Made by a program: the position numbers and the translations under genes. Below are positions 1 to 10,389 of a DNA stretch of 64,000 bases, in pieces (the stretch's first letter is position 1; the number at the start of each line of letters is the position of its first letter). The notes beneath the pieces are model-generated. The model was not told the DNA's origin and made no database searches. It saw only the letters and a list, made by a program, of their open reading frames with translations. The stretch is from Acidobacteriota bacterium. GTDB lineage: Bacteria; Acidobacteriota; Vicinamibacteria; Vicinamibacterales; Fen-181. The DNA is taken from NCBI GenBank assembly GCA_017883185.1, contig JADGOB010000002.1, positions 32,332 through 96,331 of the forward strand. Direction: 5' to 3'.

Positions 1-1971
1 GACGGGCTCGGCGTCGCGGTCTGCCTCGAGGCCGCCCGGGTCCTGGCGGCGAGGACGGCTCCCCGATACACGTTGCTGGTCGCGCTGACTGACGGCGAGG
101 AACTGGGGCTGATGGGTGCCCGCGTGCTGCTCCCCGCCCCCGAGTTCGCGCAGGTGCGGGCGTTCCTCAACTTCGAAGCCGTCGGCACGCGTGGACCGGC
201 CCGGCTCTTCCAGTCCGGACCGGGCAACTCGTGGCTGGCCGCCGCGTGGGCGGCGTCGACTCCCTTCCCTGCCGGATCGTCGCTCTTCACCGAGATCTAC
301 CGCCGGCTCCCCAACGACACCGACTTCTCCATCCTCACGCAGTCCGGGGCGCCCGGCCTGGACTTCGCGCCAACCGGGAACACCTTCGCTTACCACACAA
401 AGCTCGACACCCCAGGCCAGCTCGAAACCGCCACCATTCAGCACCTGGGGGACAACGCCGTTCGGCTCGTCGATGCGCTCGAGGCTGTGGATATCCGGGA
501 GCGGACGACGGACAACGGGACGTTCTTCGACGTGGCTGGCCGCGTCGCGTTCTCATATTCCAGTGGACGCACCCGAGTCATCGCCGTCGCCGCGTTCGTG
601 CTGGGCTTGCTGGCGGCCTACAAGTCGTTCTGTGCGGCCCGCGAGCAGGTCGGCTCCACCCGCCTGGTGGTCACCGCCATCTGGGCGCTGCTCGGCGTCG
701 GCGCGGTGTTCGGGGGGCTCTGCCTCGCGTGCTATCTCCTTCGCCTCGCCAGCCACCTGCAACAGCCCTGGTACGCACAGGTTCACGTGTTCCCCATGTT
801 CCTGGCGACGGTCGGCGTCGGCGCAATCTGGCTGGTGATCCTGCTGGGGCGCAGCCTGCCGACGATGGTCGCGCCGTCCGGCCACCCGTCGTGTGTCTGG
901 ATGCTCACGCTGCCGGTCTGGGCCGGGCTCCTGGCGTTCCTCCAGCGCACGGCGCCGGGCGTCGGGTATCTGTTCGCTTTCCCGCTGCTGACGGCCGCGA
1001 TCCTCATCCTGGTGCTGCCGCTCCGCGAGGCGTCGGTCGGGCGCATCATTTCTGCCGTCGTCGCCGGTGTCGCGGGAGTCCTCTGGGTGCCGCTGCTGTG
1101 GCCGTTGTTCGAGTTCGTGGTCGGCCTGTTCGGGTCGCTCCCGGCCGTGGCGCCCGCGTGGTTGTACCCGGCGGTGGCCGTCGCCGGAATCGTCACGATC
1201 GGCCCGGCCCTGACCGGCGTGTTCCTCGGAAGGGCGTCGCGCCTGCTCCCTGCCAGCGTCGTCACCTCGTTGCTGACCCTCGCCGTCGTCGCCTCCTCGT
1301 GGGTGATGGCGGTAGAGCCGGCCTACAGCGCCCAGCGACCCGAGCGTCGAACGATTCGATACCTGCAGGACATGCTGCAGGAGAAGGCGTTGTGGGAAGT
1401 GGGCACGCACGAGCGCGACGAGGCGCCGGCCGGGACGCAGCCGTCCTCGCCTCGCGAGTGGCAATCGGCAAACCATCCACCGGCGCTGTCGGTCCGGATC
1501 AGGCCGGTGACTGGCCCGTTCCGCTATCGTGCCCGCGCGGTCGGCCTCGTGGCCCCGCCGCTGGACGTGCGGAGCACCGCGCAGGGAGTGGAGGGCGGCA
1601 CGGACGTCTGGCTCGAGACCACGGCGGTGCCGCTGCTCGAGGGCACGGGCGTCGCGTTCTCGCTGCCATCGGGCGTCACCCCGGTCGAATCGAACCTTCG
1701 GGGCGCGGTCCGCGACGGACGGTGGCGGGCGGTGGTCTTGCCGGCGCCGGCTGCAGGTGTGACGCTCCGCGTACTGCTGTCGCAGGACGGCCTGTCGCGC
1801 CTGCCTGACGCCCGCGTCACGGCCATCGTCTACGGCGTGCCCGGCGGGGTCGGCTGGCAACGGCTGCCGCGGTGGCTCCCGCAGGACACGATCGTATGGG
1901 GTGCGCAGTCGCACTTCATTCTCCGGTGGCCGACGCCGGTGTGGCCCGCTCCGGTGACGATTCTCCAGTAG
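1..1971 (+). CDS. M28-family metallopeptidase with multi-TM C-terminal half (5' end truncated by window)
   Basis: Frame open from base 1 (DGLGVAVCLEAARVL...LTDGEELGLMGARVL, M28 zinc-site context), followed by many hydrophobic segments. Confidence 0.8.
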   Translation, partial: DGLGVAVCLEAARVLAARTAPRYTLLVALTDGEELGLMGARVLLPAPEFAQVRAFLNFEAVGTRGPARLFQSGPGNSWLAAAWAASTPFPAGSSLFTEIYRRLPNDTDFSILTQSGAPGLDFAPTGNTFAYHTKLDTPGQLETATIQHLGDNAVRLVDALEAVDIRERTTDNGTFFDVAGRVAFSYSSGRTRVIAVAAFVLGLLAAYKSFCAAREQVGSTRLVVTAIWALLGVGAVFGGLCLACYLLRLASHLQQPWYAQVHVFPMFLATVGVGAIWLVILLGRSLPTMVAPSGHPSCVWMLTLPVWAGLLAFLQRTAPGVGYLFAFPLLTAAILILVLPLREASVGRIISAVVAGVAGVLWVPLLWPLFEFVVGLFGSLPAVAPAWLYPAVAVAGIVTIGPALTGVFLGRASRLLPASVVTSLLTLAVVASSWVMAVEPAYSAQRPERRTIRYLQDMLQEKALWEVGTHERDEAPAGTQPSSPREWQSANHPPALSVRIRPVTGPFRYRARAVGLVAPPLDVRSTAQGVEGGTDVWLETTAVPLLEGTGVAFSLPSGVTPVESNLRGAVRDGRWRAVVLPAPAAGVTLRVLLSQDGLSRLPDARVTAIVYGVPGGVGWQRLPRWLPQDTIVWGAQSHFILRWPTPVWPAPVTILQ

Positions 1972-2063
1972 CCGGGTCTGCTCACGCGGGCCGAGGAGTC
2001 CGCCCGCCGGGCTTCGACTCCGGCCTTGATTCGTGGCCTTCGCCGATGACGAGGAGCCGACCG

Positions 2064-2837
2064 ATGCCGATGCGTTTCGACTTCAACTGCGACATGGGGG
2101 AGAGCTTCGGTGCCTGGACGATGGGACTCGACGAGGAGGTCATTCGCTTCGTCACATCGGCCAACATCGCCTGCGGCTTCCACGCGGGCGACCCGGCCAC
2201 GATGCGCCGGACCGTCCGTCTCGCCGAAGCCCACGGCGTGGGCATCGGGGCACATCCTGGCTTCCCGGACCTGCAGGGGTTCGGGCGGCGCAACCTGGCG
2301 GCCACGCCCGATGACGTGCGGGACGACCTGGTCTATCAGATCGGCGCGCTCACCGGGTTCACCCGGGCGAAGAAGCTCCAGCACGTGAAACCGCACGGCG
2401 CCCTCTACAACATGGCGGTGCCGGGCGGCGACCTGGCCCGGGCCATCGGGGACGCGGTGCTCGACACCGATCCGTCGCTGATCCTCGTGGTGCTCGCCGG
2501 CTCGAAGTGGGCCGACCAGGCAGAGAAGATGGGCCTGCGCGTCGCGCGCGAGGCGTTTGCCGACCGCGCGCTGATGCCCGACGGAACCCTGGTGCCACGG
2601 TCGAAGCCGGGAGCGGTGATCCACGACACGCAAGCGGTGATCGAGCGCAGCGTGCGACTGGCCATGGAGAAAACGGTGGTGGCGATCTCCGGCGAGGTGG
2701 TGCACGTCGAGGCGGACACGCTGTGCCTTCACGGGGACACGCCCAATGCGGTGACACTCGCGTCGGCGTTGAAGGCAGCGCTCGAAGCGGCCGGCGTGAC
2801 GCTGTCCGCCCTCGGAAGCGGCCGAGAGGGACAATGA
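2064..2837 (+). CDS. pxpA: 5-oxoprolinase subunit A (LamB/YcsF family)
   Basis: MRFDFNCDMGESFG...ANIACGFHAGDP signature; followed by pxpB and pxpC. Alternative ATG at 2046. Confidence 0.93.
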   Translation: MPMRFDFNCDMGESFGAWTMGLDEEVIRFVTSANIACGFHAGDPATMRRTVRLAEAHGVGIGAHPGFPDLQGFGRRNLAATPDDVRDDLVYQIGALTGFTRAKKLQHVKPHGALYNMAVPGGDLARAIGDAVLDTDPSLILVVLAGSKWADQAEKMGLRVAREAFADRALMPDGTLVPRSKPGAVIHDTQAVIERSVRLAMEKTVVAISGEVVHVEADTLCLHGDTPNAVTLASALKAALEAAGVTLSALGSGREGQ

Positions 2838-3574
2838 CTCCAGCCCCCTTGGCACCTCGGTTTCTCGTCGCAGGAGAGGCCGCGTTGATCGTCGAGTTCG
2901 GGGACTCGATCGATCCCGCGATCAACCGCCGCGTCCGGGAGTTGTTCCTCGCGATCGAGCGAGCCGCTGTGGCCGGCGTGCGCGACCTGGTACCGACGTA
3001 CCGATCCCTGCTGGTATCCTACGACCCGCTCCGCACGACGTTCGACAGCCTGCGCAGCCACCTTTCGGAGCTCGATGCGCACCTGGCCGACACGCCGCTG
3101 CCGCCGCCGAGAGTGGTGGAGATTCCCACGGCGTATGGCGGGACGTTCGGCCCCGACCTCGGGTTCGTGGCCGGGCACAACCATCTGACGGAAGACGAGG
3201 CGATCGCCATCCATGCGGGCACCGACTACCTGGTCTACATGATGGGGTTCAGCCCTGGTTTCACGTACCTGGGCGGCATGTCTGAGCGCATCGCCGCCCC
3301 GCGCCTGAAGACCCCGAGAACGGCCATTCCCGCCGGGTCGGTCGGCATCGCGCAGCAGCAGACGGGCATCTATCCCGTCGAGAGCCCGGGTGGATGGCAG
3401 TTGATCGGCCGGACACCGGTCTCGCTGTTCGATCCGTCCCGCCACCCGCCGGTCGTCGTCGAGGCTGGCGACTACATCCGGTTCGTGCCGGTGACCCTCG
3501 ATCGGTATTCCGCCATTCAGGATGAGATCCAACGCGGCACGTGGACCCTACCGGTGCGGGGGGTCACGACGTGA
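2834..3574 (+). CDS. pxpB: 5-oxoprolinase subunit B (KipI family)
   Basis: ATG at 2834 overlaps pxpA stop; GFSPGFTYLGG...RLKTPRTAIPAGSVGIA and YPVESPGGWQLIGRTP motifs. Confidence 0.93.
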   Translation: MTPAPLAPRFLVAGEAALIVEFGDSIDPAINRRVRELFLAIERAAVAGVRDLVPTYRSLLVSYDPLRTTFDSLRSHLSELDAHLADTPLPPPRVVEIPTAYGGTFGPDLGFVAGHNHLTEDEAIAIHAGTDYLVYMMGFSPGFTYLGGMSERIAAPRLKTPRTAIPAGSVGIAQQQTGIYPVESPGGWQLIGRTPVSLFDPSRHPPVVVEAGDYIRFVPVTLDRYSAIQDEIQRGTWTLPVRGVTT

Positions 3575-4587
3575 AGACGATTGAGGTACTCGACGGCGGG
3601 ATGCTGACGACCGTCCAGGACCTCGGGCGGTTCGGGTATCAGCGCTACGGCGTGCCGACGTCCGGCGCGCTCGACCTGTTTTCCATGCGGGCGGCGAACC
3701 GCCTAGTCGGCAATCCCGACGACGCGGCCGGCCTCGAGCTGACCCTGATCGGGCCGAGACTCGAGTTCGTCGTGCCAGCCACGATCGCGCTGACCGGTGC
3801 CGACCTCGGCGCGCGCCTGGGCGATCGACCGCTCCCGCGCTGGGAATCGGTTGTCGTCGAGCCTGGTGCCGTTCTCTCTTTCAGCGGGCCGCAGGACGGC
3901 GTGCGCGCGTACCTCGCGGTGGCCGGCGGCGTCGATGTTCCGGAGGTGCTGGGCAGCCGCGCCACGTACATCCGGTCGAGGCTGGGAGGCATCGCCGGGA
4001 GGAAGCTCGAGGCCGGCGACGCCGTTCACGTGTCCGGCGATCGCCCGGTCCTGCTCGGTGGCGCCCTGCAACTGCCCGTCCCCCATCGCCCGATCTATGG
4101 CCACGCTCACCTGCTGCGGGTCGTGCTTGGGCCGCAGGACGATCGGTTCACGCCGAACGGCGTTCACACGTTCCTGTCGTCCACGTATTCCGTGTCGCCG
4201 CAGTCGGATCGGATGGGCTACCGCCTGGCGGGCGCGGCTATCGAGCACCTGCGCGGCCCGGACATCGTGTCCGACGGGACGCCGTTGGGTGCGGTTCAGG
4301 TTGCCGGCGACGGGGTGCCGATCGTCCTTCTCGCCGACCGCGGCACGGCTGGCGGCTATACGAAGATCGCCACGGTCATCGGCCCCGACATTCCCCGGCT
4401 GGCCCAGGCTGCGCCGGGGGACGAGGTCACCTTCGACTCGGTCGGTCTCGACGACGCCTACGCAGCAGTCCGGGTGCAGGAAGCGGCCCTGGCCACGATC
4501 GGGCCGATCCGCCACGGGCCGGATGTCGCCCGGCTGAGGAAAGTGGCAGCCGTCGTCGCGACCGTTGCCTCGCTGCAGCGTCGGTAG
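3571..4587 (+). CDS. pxpC: 5-oxoprolinase subunit C (KipA/biotin-dependent carboxyltransferase-like)
   Basis: GTG start overlaps pxpB TGA; VLDGGMLTTVQDLGRFGYQRYGVPTSGALD signature. Confidence 0.93.
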   Translation: MKTIEVLDGGMLTTVQDLGRFGYQRYGVPTSGALDLFSMRAANRLVGNPDDAAGLELTLIGPRLEFVVPATIALTGADLGARLGDRPLPRWESVVVEPGAVLSFSGPQDGVRAYLAVAGGVDVPEVLGSRATYIRSRLGGIAGRKLEAGDAVHVSGDRPVLLGGALQLPVPHRPIYGHAHLLRVVLGPQDDRFTPNGVHTFLSSTYSVSPQSDRMGYRLAGAAIEHLRGPDIVSDGTPLGAVQVAGDGVPIVLLADRGTAGGYTKIATVIGPDIPRLAQAAPGDEVTFDSVGLDDAYAAVRVQEAALATIGPIRHGPDVARLRKVAAVVATVASLQRR

Positions 4588-4637
4588 GCTACTGCCCCGT
4601 TGACGTCTGTCCGGATCGGCCCTACGATCGTGACCCC

Positions 4638-6164
4638 ATGCGCCTTCACGAGACCTTCATCAGAACGGCGAAGCGGTACGAGAAGAAGCTCGCCATCATC
4701 GACCGCGCGACGAACCAGCGCGTCACCTACAGGGCCGTCCTGCTCCGCGCCCTCATCCTCGCCGAGAAGTTGAAGTCGTGCGACGAGGGGTTCGTCGGCA
4801 TCATGGTGCCGACCAGCGCCGGCTGCATCTACGCGATGCTGGCCGTGCTCGTCAGCGGCCGCACGCCGGTCATGATCAACTACTCGACCGGGGCGGCCGA
4901 GAACTGCCGCGACGCGCAGCGTCGCCTCGCCTTCCGCACGGTCCTCACCTCGCGGGCGCTCCTCGATCGGATCAAGTGCCCCGTGCTCGACGGCATGATC
5001 TGCCTCGAAGATCTCGCCAAGCAGGTCAACGCGCTCGACAAGATTCGGGGCGCGCTTCGCGCGTCCGGGTCGGCCGACCGGATTATCGGCCGGCTGCCCC
5101 CAGGCGACGACGACCAGAACGCGGTCGTCCTGTTCACCAGCGGCAGCGAGAGGGACCCGAAGGCGGTGCCGCTCACGCACGGGAATATCGCGGCGAACCT
5201 CGAGGCGGTCGCCCACGTGCTCGACTTCGGACCGGACGACATTCTCCTGGCGAACCTCCCATTTTTCCACGTGTTCGGCCTGACGGTCGATCTGTGGCTG
5301 CCCCTCGAACGCGGGATGACGATCGTCACCCACCCGAATCCCCTCGAGTTCCGATCGATCTGCAGCGCCGTCCGCGACGAAAAGGTGTCGGTGATGGTCG
5401 GCACCCCGGCGTTCCTCTCCGGGTACCTGCACAAGTCGGACCCGGACGACTTCAAGACGGTTCGCCTGCTGATTACCGGCGCAGACAAGTGCCCGGAAAC
5501 ACTCCGGCGGGGATACTGGGACAAGCACCGGGTGATTCTCTACGAAGGCTACGGCACGACTGAGACGAGCCCGGTCATTTCGGTCAACACGCCGACTCAC
5601 AACCGGGCCGGGTCGGTCGGCAGGGCGCTGCCGAACGTGCAGATCCGGCTCGAACACTACGAGACCGGCGAAGCGTGCGCGGTGAACGAGATCGGCAAGG
5701 TGCTGGTGAAGGGCCCGAACGTGATGAAGGGCTACTTCGACGATTTCGAGGCCACCTCGCTCAACATCCGCCGCGGCTGGTACGACACCGGCGACATGGG
5801 CTTCATGGACGACGACGGGTATCTCTGGCACGTCGGTCGCCTGCGTCGTTTTCTCAAGATCGCCGGCGAGATGGTGTCGCTCGTGAAGGTCGAGGACGTG
5901 CTGGAACGGCTGGTGCCCGCCGACTGCACCTGCTGCGTCGTCGAAGTGCCAGACGCCCTCCGCGGCGCGCGCATCGTCGCGACGACGACCGAGCAGGTGG
6001 ATGAACGGGCGATCCTCGCGCAGATGGCGGAGTCGCTTCCGCGCATCGCGCTCCCGAAGCAGTTCGTCGTGCTGCCCGAGCTGCCCAAGATGAGCAGCGG
6101 CAAGCTGGATTTCCGGAAGATCACGGAAATCGTGCGCGAACTGGTGCAGCACCGCGACCACTGA
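4638..6164 (+). CDS. AMP-dependent acyl-CoA/acyl-ACP synthetase
   Basis: AMP-binding motifs (VLFTSGSERDPKAVPLTHGN; YEGYGTTETSPVIS; GWYDTGDMGFMDDDGYL; SSGKLDFRKI). Confidence 0.88.
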   Translation: MRLHETFIRTAKRYEKKLAIIDRATNQRVTYRAVLLRALILAEKLKSCDEGFVGIMVPTSAGCIYAMLAVLVSGRTPVMINYSTGAAENCRDAQRRLAFRTVLTSRALLDRIKCPVLDGMICLEDLAKQVNALDKIRGALRASGSADRIIGRLPPGDDDQNAVVLFTSGSERDPKAVPLTHGNIAANLEAVAHVLDFGPDDILLANLPFFHVFGLTVDLWLPLERGMTIVTHPNPLEFRSICSAVRDEKVSVMVGTPAFLSGYLHKSDPDDFKTVRLLITGADKCPETLRRGYWDKHRVILYEGYGTTETSPVISVNTPTHNRAGSVGRALPNVQIRLEHYETGEACAVNEIGKVLVKGPNVMKGYFDDFEATSLNIRRGWYDTGDMGFMDDDGYLWHVGRLRRFLKIAGEMVSLVKVEDVLERLVPADCTCCVVEVPDALRGARIVATTTEQVDERAILAQMAESLPRIALPKQFVVLPELPKMSSGKLDFRKITEIVRELVQHRDH

Positions 6165-6186
6165 CAGGCTGAACCCTGGAAGATGT

Positions 6187-7443
6187 CTACCGGAGGGTCC
6201 GCCCGCGCGTTTCCGGGATCCAGATCCAGGCGACGGCCGCCAGGACGAAGGCTGCCGCGGCGGTGGCAAACGCGGCCGGGAAGCCGTGCGAATCGGCCAG
6301 CGTGCCGACCGTCCAGGGTGCGGCCGCGCTAGCGATTCTGCCGAGGTTGTAGGTGAACCCCTGCGCCGTGGCGCGGATGTTCGTCGGATAGATTTCGGCG
6401 GTCACCGCGCCGAAGCCGCTGAAGTACCCCGCGCCGAAGAACCCGACGAACGGCCCGATCAGCAGGAGCGCGAGCGGCGTCTGGAACGAGGCGTAGGCCA
6501 TGACGAAGAACGCGGCCGCCAGCACGTACGTCACGTAGGTCCGCTTCCGTCCGAGCCGGTCGCTGATCAGGCCAAACGTGACGTAGCCAAACCACATCCC
6601 GATGTTCATCGTCACCAGCAGGAGCGTCTTGTAGGACGCGAGCCCCAGGCCGCCCCGCGCGGGCGACATTTCGAGATAGGCGGGAACCCACTGCGTGAAC
6701 GCCCAGTACCCGTAGAGCGTGCAGGCGTTCATCAACGTCACGAACACCGTCAGCCGCAGCATCGGGCCGCGGAAAATGTCGGCGAACCGCCCCCGCGCAG
6801 CCGCCGAGGCGGCGCCGGCCGCACGCGCCTGCCGCCAGACCTGCGGTTCCTCCACGCGCCTCAGGACCCACGCCGTCACGACGGCGGGAAGAACGCCGAC
6901 GAAGAAGACCGCGCGCCAGCCCCACGTGGGAAGCACCAGGTGGGTGACGATCGCGGCCGCAGCGTACCCGACCGCCCACGAGCTCTGGACGATCCCCAGC
7001 GCCTTGCCCCTGTGCTCATCCGGCCAGGTTTCCGACACCAGCGCGGCGCCGCTCGCCCACTCCCCGCCCATGCCGATCCCCAGCAGCGCACGGCAGACCA
7101 TCAGGTGCCACGCGTTCTGCGCAAACCCGCACGCACCCGTGAACACCGAGTAGATGAGGATGCTGCCAATCAGCGCACGCGTGCGCCCGTAGCGGTCGGC
7201 GACGAGGCCGAACATGATGCCGCCTATCGCCGCCGCGATCAGCGTGAACGATCCGATCAGGCCGGCGACCGACTTGGTGAACCCGAGGTCCGCCATGACG
7301 GCGGCCAGCACGAGCGCGTACAGGTTGACGTCGAACGAATCGAGCATCCAGCCCAGGCAGGCGGCTCCGAGCGCGCGCCGCGCTTCCGGTGTGGCGCCGC
7401 GATACCAGGCGAACGGGCCGGGCGGGACGGTGGTGGTCGGCAT
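6187..7443 (-). CDS. MFS transporter (sugar/organic acid:H+ symporter-like)
   Basis: 12-TM-like hydrophobicity with GLVADRYGRTRALIGSIL and GLISDRLGRKRTYV loop motifs. Alternative start at 7467. Confidence 0.88.
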   Translation of the reverse strand: MPTTTVPPGPFAWYRGATPEARRALGAACLGWMLDSFDVNLYALVLAAVMADLGFTKSVAGLIGSFTLIAAAIGGIMFGLVADRYGRTRALIGSILIYSVFTGACGFAQNAWHLMVCRALLGIGMGGEWASGAALVSETWPDEHRGKALGIVQSSWAVGYAAAAIVTHLVLPTWGWRAVFFVGVLPAVVTAWVLRRVEEPQVWRQARAAGAASAAARGRFADIFRGPMLRLTVFVTLMNACTLYGYWAFTQWVPAYLEMSPARGGLGLASYKTLLLVTMNIGMWFGYVTFGLISDRLGRKRTYVTYVLAAAFFVMAYASFQTPLALLLIGPFVGFFGAGYFSGFGAVTAEIYPTNIRATAQGFTYNLGRIASAAAPWTVGTLADSHGFPAAFATAAAAFVLAAVAWIWIPETRGRTLR

Positions 7444-7533
7444 GGTGCTGGGATGATAAACCGGCATCCGGTCCTCCCGGCCCATAATTTTCACGACCCG
7501 ACCATGGAATGCTATGCTCGTCGCGGAGGTCCC

Positions 7534-9366
7534 ATGCCCGAGGCCGCCAGCCGCCTGCAGATCACCGACCTGACCTTTCGCGACGGCCACCAGTCGCTCT
7601 TCGCCACCCGTGTCCGGACCGACGACCTCGCCGCCATCGCGCCCAAGATGAACACGGTCGGCTTCTGGTCGATGGAAGTCTGGGGCGGCGCGACGTTCGA
7701 CGTCATGACGCGGTTCCTGAACGAGGACCCGTGGGAGCGCATCCGCACCTTCAAGAGGCTCATGCCGAACGTGCGGCTCCAGATGCTGCTGCGCGGCCAG
7801 AACCTGGTCGGCTACCGCAACTACGCGGACGACGTCGTGCAGGCGTTCGTTCGCCACGCGGCCGACTGCGGGATCGACGTGTTTCGCGTCTTCGACGCGT
7901 TGAACGACGAACGCAACGTCGCCACGGCCTTCCAGACGATTCGCGAGACGGGCAAGCACATCCAGGGCGCCATCAGCTACTCGCTGACCGAGCGATCGCT
8001 CGGCGGCCCGGTGTTCACGCTCGAGTACTTCCTCGACAAGGCGCGCACGATCGAGAAGATGGGCGCCGACAGCCTCTGCATCAAGGACATGGCCGGGCTC
8101 CTCTCGCCCGATGATGCGGCGGCGCTCGTCGGGCGGCTGAAGCGAGAGCTGTCGATCCCGATCGTCGTGCACACGCACTTTACGAGCGGGATGGCGTACA
8201 TGAGCCTGCTCCGCGCGATCGACGCCGGCGTGGACATCATCGACACCTGCCTCGCGCCGTTCGCCCTGCGGACGTCGCACGCCGCGCTCGAACCGATTGT
8301 CGCCGCGCTCGCCGGGCGCCCACGCGACACCGGCCTGGACCTTGCCAAGCTGTTGAAGATCGACGAGCACTTCGAGAACATCGCGCCCAAGTACCGCGAC
8401 TTCCTCGACGACACCAAGCTGTCGGTCATCGACACCGGGGTCCTGTCGCACCAGATCCCCGGCGGCATGTTCAGCAACATGGTGGCCCAACTGCGGCAGG
8501 CCGACGCGTTGAACCGGCTTGCCGAGGTGTACGAGGAACTGCCGCGCACGCGGCGCGAACTCGGGTGCCCGCCGCTGGTGACGCCGACCAGCCAGATCGT
8601 CGGCTCGCAGGCGGTCCTGAACGTGCTGTTCGGCCGCTACAAGATGATTTCGAAAGAGGTCAAGGACTACGTCTACGGCCTCTACGGCAAGCCGCCGGCC
8701 GCCATCGACCCCGAGGTCCAGGCGCTCGCGCTCGCCGATAACGAGCGGGGCCGAGAGCCGATTACCTGCCGGGCCGCGGACCTGCTGCCGCCCGAACTGG
8801 AGAAGGCCCGGGAAGACACGCGAGGCCTCGCGCGCGATATCGGGGACGTGCTGTGCTACGCCCTCTACCCGACAACCGGGCTGCGCTTCCTCAAGTGGAA
8901 GTACGGCGTCGAGGCGCCGCCACCGGAGACGAAGGCAAGGACGATCGAGGACGTGCGGCGCGAGAACGAGGCGGTGGCCAAGGCTCGAAAGGGACTGCCG
9001 GTCGAAGGGGGCGTGCCGACGCCAGCGCCGACCACCTCGCCCAGACACTTCACCGTGAAGGTCGGCGCCGAGGTCTTCCACGTTGAGGTCGATGCGGAGC
9101 AGGCGACGCCCGCCGCGGCCGCCACAACCGGAACGGTGACGGAGGGGGCGCCAGATTCGGTCGTCACCTCTCCGATGCCCGGTCTCGTCCTGCGGTACCT
9201 GGTCAAGGTCGGCGACGCGGTGAAGACCGGCAACCCGGTGGTCCAGATCGAGGCCATGAAGATGCAGAACAACCTGCCGGCGCCGCGCGACGGCCGCGTG
9301 GCCCGACTCGGCTTCAAGGACGGCGACAGCGTCAACCGCGGCGACGTCCTCCTCACCCTCGACTAG
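7534..9366 (+). CDS. oadA: Biotin-dependent carboxyltransferase subunit (oxaloacetate decarboxylase alpha / pyruvate carboxylase B type)
   Basis: LTFRDGHQSLFATR...KDMAGLL; C-terminal biotinyl site EAMKMQN. Confidence 0.88.
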   Translation: MPEAASRLQITDLTFRDGHQSLFATRVRTDDLAAIAPKMNTVGFWSMEVWGGATFDVMTRFLNEDPWERIRTFKRLMPNVRLQMLLRGQNLVGYRNYADDVVQAFVRHAADCGIDVFRVFDALNDERNVATAFQTIRETGKHIQGAISYSLTERSLGGPVFTLEYFLDKARTIEKMGADSLCIKDMAGLLSPDDAAALVGRLKRELSIPIVVHTHFTSGMAYMSLLRAIDAGVDIIDTCLAPFALRTSHAALEPIVAALAGRPRDTGLDLAKLLKIDEHFENIAPKYRDFLDDTKLSVIDTGVLSHQIPGGMFSNMVAQLRQADALNRLAEVYEELPRTRRELGCPPLVTPTSQIVGSQAVLNVLFGRYKMISKEVKDYVYGLYGKPPAAIDPEVQALALADNERGREPITCRAADLLPPELEKAREDTRGLARDIGDVLCYALYPTTGLRFLKWKYGVEAPPPETKARTIEDVRRENEAVAKARKGLPVEGGVPTPAPTTSPRHFTVKVGAEVFHVEVDAEQATPAAAATTGTVTEGAPDSVVTSPMPGLVLRYLVKVGDAVKTGNPVVQIEAMKMQNNLPAPRDGRVARLGFKDGDSVNRGDVLLTLD

Positions 9367-10328
9367 TCCAGCAGCCGCCGCGCGATGATGCTCCAGATGG
9401 CGTACGACAGGCGCCTGCGCGCGTGACGCGCGATCTCGCCGTCCCAGAAGGGCCCCTCGACCACTTCGCACGTGGGCGGAACCTCCCCGATCGGCAGCGG
9501 GTGCTTGTGCTCGGCCGCGTAGCGTTCGATCGTCTGGCTCGACGGCCTCGCGGTGTTCACGACCAGGACGTCCACCGGTCGGCCGATCGCTTCTCCGATC
9601 CAGTTCACCTCGTCGGCCGCGGTGAACGCGCTCATCCCGCGGCCTTCGGTCAGCAGGTTGGCGACCAGGATCACCGGTCCTTCGATCCGCCTTATGGCTT
9701 CGGACATCCCGCCCACCAGCAGCGGTGGTATCAGGCTGGTGAAGAAACTCCCCGGCCCGATAATCGCCACCTCGAACTGCTCGATCGCGGCCGCCACCTG
9801 CTCGTGAATCCGGGGTGGCGGGTCGAGCCAGATACGCCGCACCGCACGCCCCTCGCTCTGGAGGGCGTCCACTTCGACCTCGCCGCGCGTCTCTGACCCG
9901 TCGGCGTATTCGGCGCACACCGACGAGTGCTCGACGCTGGCCGGCCACACCCGCCCGTGACACCCGAGCAACGCCCGCAACCCGTCCACGGCCGCGATGA
10001 AGTCGCCGCTGTAGCGCTCCATCATCGACAGCAGGAGGTTGCCGCCGGTGTGCCCGGCGAGGCGCGCGTGCTCGAGCGTGGGCAGGCGGGACAGCAGCAC
10101 GCGGCGCGCCTCCGCCTCGTTTCGCGCCAGCGCCAGCGCGCACTTGAGGATGTCGCCGGGCGGCAGCACCCCAAGCTGGTCGCGCAGCATGCCCGAGCTG
10201 CCGCCGCTGTCGAACATCGTCACGACCGCGTTGACTTGCAGCCAGGGGTTGGTCTTGAGGCCGCCCAGCAGGCTTGGCAGCCCCGTCCCTCCACCGATGC
10301 ACCCAACCTTGATCTCACGCAAACGCAT
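9363..10328 (-). CDS. YvcK/CofD-family protein (gluconeogenesis factor-like)
   Basis: KVGCIGGGTGLPSLLGGLK...VTMFDSGGSSGMLRDQLGVLPPGDILKC, typical of the YvcK/CofD superfamily. Confidence 0.88.
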   Translation of the reverse strand: MRLREIKVGCIGGGTGLPSLLGGLKTNPWLQVNAVVTMFDSGGSSGMLRDQLGVLPPGDILKCALALARNEAEARRVLLSRLPTLEHARLAGHTGGNLLLSMMERYSGDFIAAVDGLRALLGCHGRVWPASVEHSSVCAEYADGSETRGEVEVDALQSEGRAVRRIWLDPPPRIHEQVAAAIEQFEVAIIGPGSFFTSLIPPLLVGGMSEAIRRIEGPVILVANLLTEGRGMSAFTAADEVNWIGEAIGRPVDVLVVNTARPSSQTIERYAAEHKHPLPIGEVPPTCEVVEGPFWDGEIARHARRRLSYAIWSIIARRLLD

Positions 10329-10389
10329 GGGCGCCATTCTACATCCTCGGATTACGGAACTCATCCGTCGATGCACTAGAATATGTTTC

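Noticed and set aside
4458-6269. 603-aa minus-strand ORF opposite the AMP-binding synthetase
   Set aside because: Shadow ORF with no domain signature.
6286-7533. N-terminal half of the 1026-aa plus-strand ORF preceding OadA
   Set aside because: Antisense to the MFS transporter; OadA starts at ATG 7534.
7534-10302. N-terminal extension of the 1371-aa minus-strand ORF containing the MFS gene
   Set aside because: Sequence upstream of MPVYHPSTMPTTTV is antisense to oadA and frame-shifted relative to YvcK; the real MFS start is at 7443 or 7467.
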